In this document: positions 62,344 through 64,000 of the stretch, piece after piece
Layout of the letters: every line of letters starts with the position of its first letter
Position numbering within the stretch: the stretch's first letter is position 1
Assembly (NCBI RefSeq): GCF_900109995.1
Contig: NZ_FOCB01000003.1
Location: forward strand, 404,326-468,325
Source of the DNA: Pseudomonas sp. ok272
Lineage (GTDB): Bacteria; Pseudomonadota; Gammaproteobacteria; Pseudomonadales; Pseudomonadaceae
Length of the DNA: 64,000 nucleotides
Direction of reading: 5' to 3'
Notes under the pieces: model-generated
Seen by the model: the letters and a program-made list of their open reading frames with translations, nothing else
What the model was told of the DNA's origin: nothing
The model's database searches: none
Made by a program: the position numbers and the translations under genes

Positions 62344-63564
62344 ATGGGCGCTTTATCGCATCTGCGGGTGCTGGATTTATCGCGAGTACTGGCGGGGCCT
62401 TGGGCAGGTCAGATCCTTGCGGATCTGGGGGCCGAGGTTATCAAGGTCGAGCGCCCTGGCAATGGCGATGATACGCGCGCCTGGGGTCCGCCCTTCCTGA
62501 AGGACGCTTACGGCGAGAACACCAGTGAGGCGGCGTACTACCTGTCGGCCAATCGCAACAAGCAATCGGTGACCATCGACTTCACACAGGCTGATGGTCA
62601 GCGCTTGGTGCGTGAGTTGGCCGCGAAGTCCGACATCGTGATCGAAAACTTCAAGGTAGGTGGCCTGGCGGCCTATGGTTTGGACTATGAGTCGCTCAAG
62701 GCGATCAACCCTGATCTGATCTACTGCTCGATCACGGGCTTCGGCCAGACCGGGCCTTATGCCAAGCGTGCGGGTTATGACTTCATGATCCAGGGGTTGG
62801 GCGGCTTGATGAGTCTCACGGGTCGCCCCGAAGGTGATGAGGGCGCCGGGCCGGTCAAGGTCGGTGTGGCGCTGACCGACATTTTAACGGGGCTCTACTC
62901 AACCGTGGCGATCCTGGCCGCGCTGGCGCATCGCGAGCATGAGGGTGGCGGTCAGCACATCGACATGGCGTTGCTCGACGTTCAGGTGGCTTGCCTGGCG
63001 AACCAGGCGATGAACTACCTCACTACCGGCGTTGCCCCCAAGCGCCTGGGCAATGCCCATCCGAATATCGTGCCTTATCAGGACTTCCCTACCGCAGATG
63101 GCGACTTCATTCTCACGGTGGGTAATGACGGGCAGTTCCGTAAGTTCGCCGAGGTGGCAGGTCAGCCACAGTGGGCAGACGACCCGAGGTTTGTGACGAA
63201 CAAGCAGCGGGTTGCGAATCGCGGGGTGTTGATTCCGTTGATTCGCCAGGCGACGGTGTTCAAGACGACTGCGCAGTGGGTGGCGCAACTGGAGTTGGCG
63301 GGCGTGCCGTGTGGGCCGATCAACGATCTGTCCCAGGTGTTTGCCGATCCGCAGGTCCAGGCGCGCGGGTTGGCGATAGAGATGCCGCATGCGTTGGCGG
63401 GGTTGGTACCGCAAGTTGCCAGCCCGATTCGCTTGTCCGAAACGCCGGTGGAGTACCGAAATGCCCCGCCTCTGCTGGGCGAGCACACGCTGGAGGTATT
63501 GCAGCGAGTGCTGGGTCTGGAGGTGTCGGCCGTGGCTGCTTTGAAAGAAGCCGGAGTGCTCTGA
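62344..63564 (+). CDS. gcdG: Succinyl-CoA:glutarate CoA-transferase (CaiB/BaiF family)
   Basis: This 406-residue family III CoA-transferase most likely activates glutarate to glutaryl-CoA. Signatures: LRVLDLSRVLAGPWAGQILADLGAEVIKVE at the N-terminus (only key residues noted), DIVIENFKVGGLAAYGLDY (with catalytic Asp region), and the GRPEGDEG loop. ATG 62344 has AGGAG upstream; the frame upstream lies inside gcdH. Its place next to gcdH and gcdR supports the substrate call. Confidence 0.9.
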   Translation: MGALSHLRVLDLSRVLAGPWAGQILADLGAEVIKVERPGNGDDTRAWGPPFLKDAYGENTSEAAYYLSANRNKQSVTIDFTQADGQRLVRELAAKSDIVIENFKVGGLAAYGLDYESLKAINPDLIYCSITGFGQTGPYAKRAGYDFMIQGLGGLMSLTGRPEGDEGAGPVKVGVALTDILTGLYSTVAILAALAHREHEGGGQHIDMALLDVQVACLANQAMNYLTTGVAPKRLGNAHPNIVPYQDFPTADGDFILTVGNDGQFRKFAEVAGQPQWADDPRFVTNKQRVANRGVLIPLIRQATVFKTTAQWVAQLELAGVPCGPINDLSQVFADPQVQARGLAIEMPHALAGLVPQVASPIRLSETPVEYRNAPPLLGEHTLEVLQRVLGLEVSAVAALKEAGVL

Positions 63565-63583
63565 AGGTTTCTTCTATATAGAA

Positions 63584-63627
63584 GCAGTGTTTTATCTCCG
63601 TGTAACTGGGCTAAAACACCGCTTTTT
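63584..63627 (+). terminator. Terminator after gcdG
   Basis: GC-GTGTTTTA and TAAAACAC-GC form a stem with a bulged base on each arm and are followed by T5. It separates gcdHG from the rRNA promoters. Confidence 0.8.
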
Positions 63628-63668
63628 GTGGCTGTCGCAACTCATTGATAGAAAAGACAAATCAATGC

Positions 63669-63696
63669 TTGACGGGAGATCCTGGAAGTCTATAAT
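63669..63696 (+). promoter_or_regulatory. rRNA operon promoter 1
   Basis: TTGACG (63669-63674), 16 bases, TATAAT (63691-63696), then TTCGCCCCAC, a G+C-rich discriminator typical of stringently controlled rRNA promoters. Confidence 0.8.
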
Positions 63697-63871
63697 TCGC
63701 CCCACTTCCGGCGCAGTCGAAACGGAAAACTCCTTGGTAAACAAAGAGTTATGAAGTTTTCGGCAGCAGGTTGCTTCAGTTCATCGAAGCCTGGAAGGAG
63801 TTGTTAGGGTCGGCTGGTTTGACACTATCAACGGTTCGATCTTCTCGGTCGAAAGCGGCGAGAAAGAGGTG

Positions 63872-63899
63872 TTGACAGCAGCGTGTAACGCTGTAGAAT
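63872..63899 (+). promoter_or_regulatory. rRNA operon promoter 2
   Basis: TTGACA (63872-63877), 16 bases, TAGAAT (63894-63899), then TCGCCTCCC, again with a G+C-rich discriminator. Confidence 0.85.
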
Positions 63900-63980
63900 T
63901 CGCCTCCCGCTGACGAGAGATTGGAAGCGCAAGTGGTTGAAGTTGCAAGGGAAACTTTGAAAGCTTCTTAAAATAACCGC

Positions 63981-64000
63981 TTGACAGTAACAGAGGCTGC
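63981..64000 (+). promoter_or_regulatory. rRNA operon promoter 3 (partial)
   Basis: A third TTGACA (63981-63986) lies 109 bp after the second. With 16-base spacing its -10 would begin at 64003, beyond the window. It likely completes the tandem promoter set of a 16S-23S-5S operon. Confidence 0.6.

Overview
The window is core chromosome from a Pseudomonas of the P. fluorescens group. The evidence is G+C-rich coding sequence, dense pseudomonad-type REP elements (core GTGGGAGCGAGC-TGCTCGCGA), and gene order close to P. aeruginosa PAO1 in several blocks: cytochrome aa3 oxidase cluster, metNIQ/znu, polA-engB-cytochromes-dsbA, kinB-algB, pntAA-AB-B, gcdR/gcdH-gcdG. No prophage, transposase, CRISPR array or tRNA was seen. 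The right edge ends in tandem promoters typical of an rRNA operon, so a 16S gene probably starts just outside.

Layout. 0-3.1 kb: the start of a secreted phosphatase-like gene, two small related proteins of unknown function (one with an EF-hand/dockerin-like loop), a possible gene remnant, a beta-carbonic anhydrase and a conserved hypothetical protein. 3.3-12.0 kb: one rightward locus for a caa3-type cytochrome c oxidase with its copper and heme A factors (coxB, coxA, cox11, coxIII, SURF1, a CX3C protein, ctaA, cyoE, Sco), plus a small opposing DUF2909 gene. 12.1-18.7 kb: methionine uptake (metN-metI-metQ), a lipoprotein, and zinc uptake (zur-znuC-znuB diverging from znuA). 18.8-25.2 kb: thrB, a DUF2782 gene, polA, an ErsA-type sRNA with its own sigma-22-like promoter, engB, and cytochromes c5 and c4.

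25.3-35.6 kb: dsbA, an endonuclease/phosphatase-family gene overlapping a diguanylate cyclase, a lipoprotein amidase (AmpDh2 type), an EAL phosphodiesterase with a CSS-type sensor, the alginate regulators kinB and algB, and two small membrane proteins. 35.6-39.7 kb: a non-coding stretch with hairpins, gltP, a nucleoside-recognition (SpmA/SpmB-like) membrane protein and a large intergenic repeat. 39.7-50.1 kb (all leftward): a four-gene MCE lipid-transport operon, a DUF2914 membrane protein, an M16 peptidase, a Na/Pi cotransporter-like protein, TerC and a CitMHS citrate transporter.

50.1-55.1 kb: a REP-rich intergenic stretch containing an element with perfect 18-bp terminal inverted repeats, a two-domain HExxH/DUF4105 metallopeptidase, three tandem DUF2388 genes, and two DUF1127 genes whose upstream regions share CTGTAC motifs. 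55.1-64 kb: an acetyl-CoA hydrolase/CoA-transferase, the three-gene proton-translocating transhydrogenase, and glutarate catabolism (gcdR, gcdH, gcdG), then the rRNA promoter region.

Most of the window is well-understood housekeeping sequence. The least explained parts are the small-protein pair at 0.3-1.3 kb, a structured segment upstream of gltP, the inverted-repeat-flanked REP element at 50.5 kb, the DUF2388/metallopeptidase cluster, and the CTGTAC-motif promoters of the DUF1127 genes. All function calls rest on reading motifs and gene order; no database search was run.
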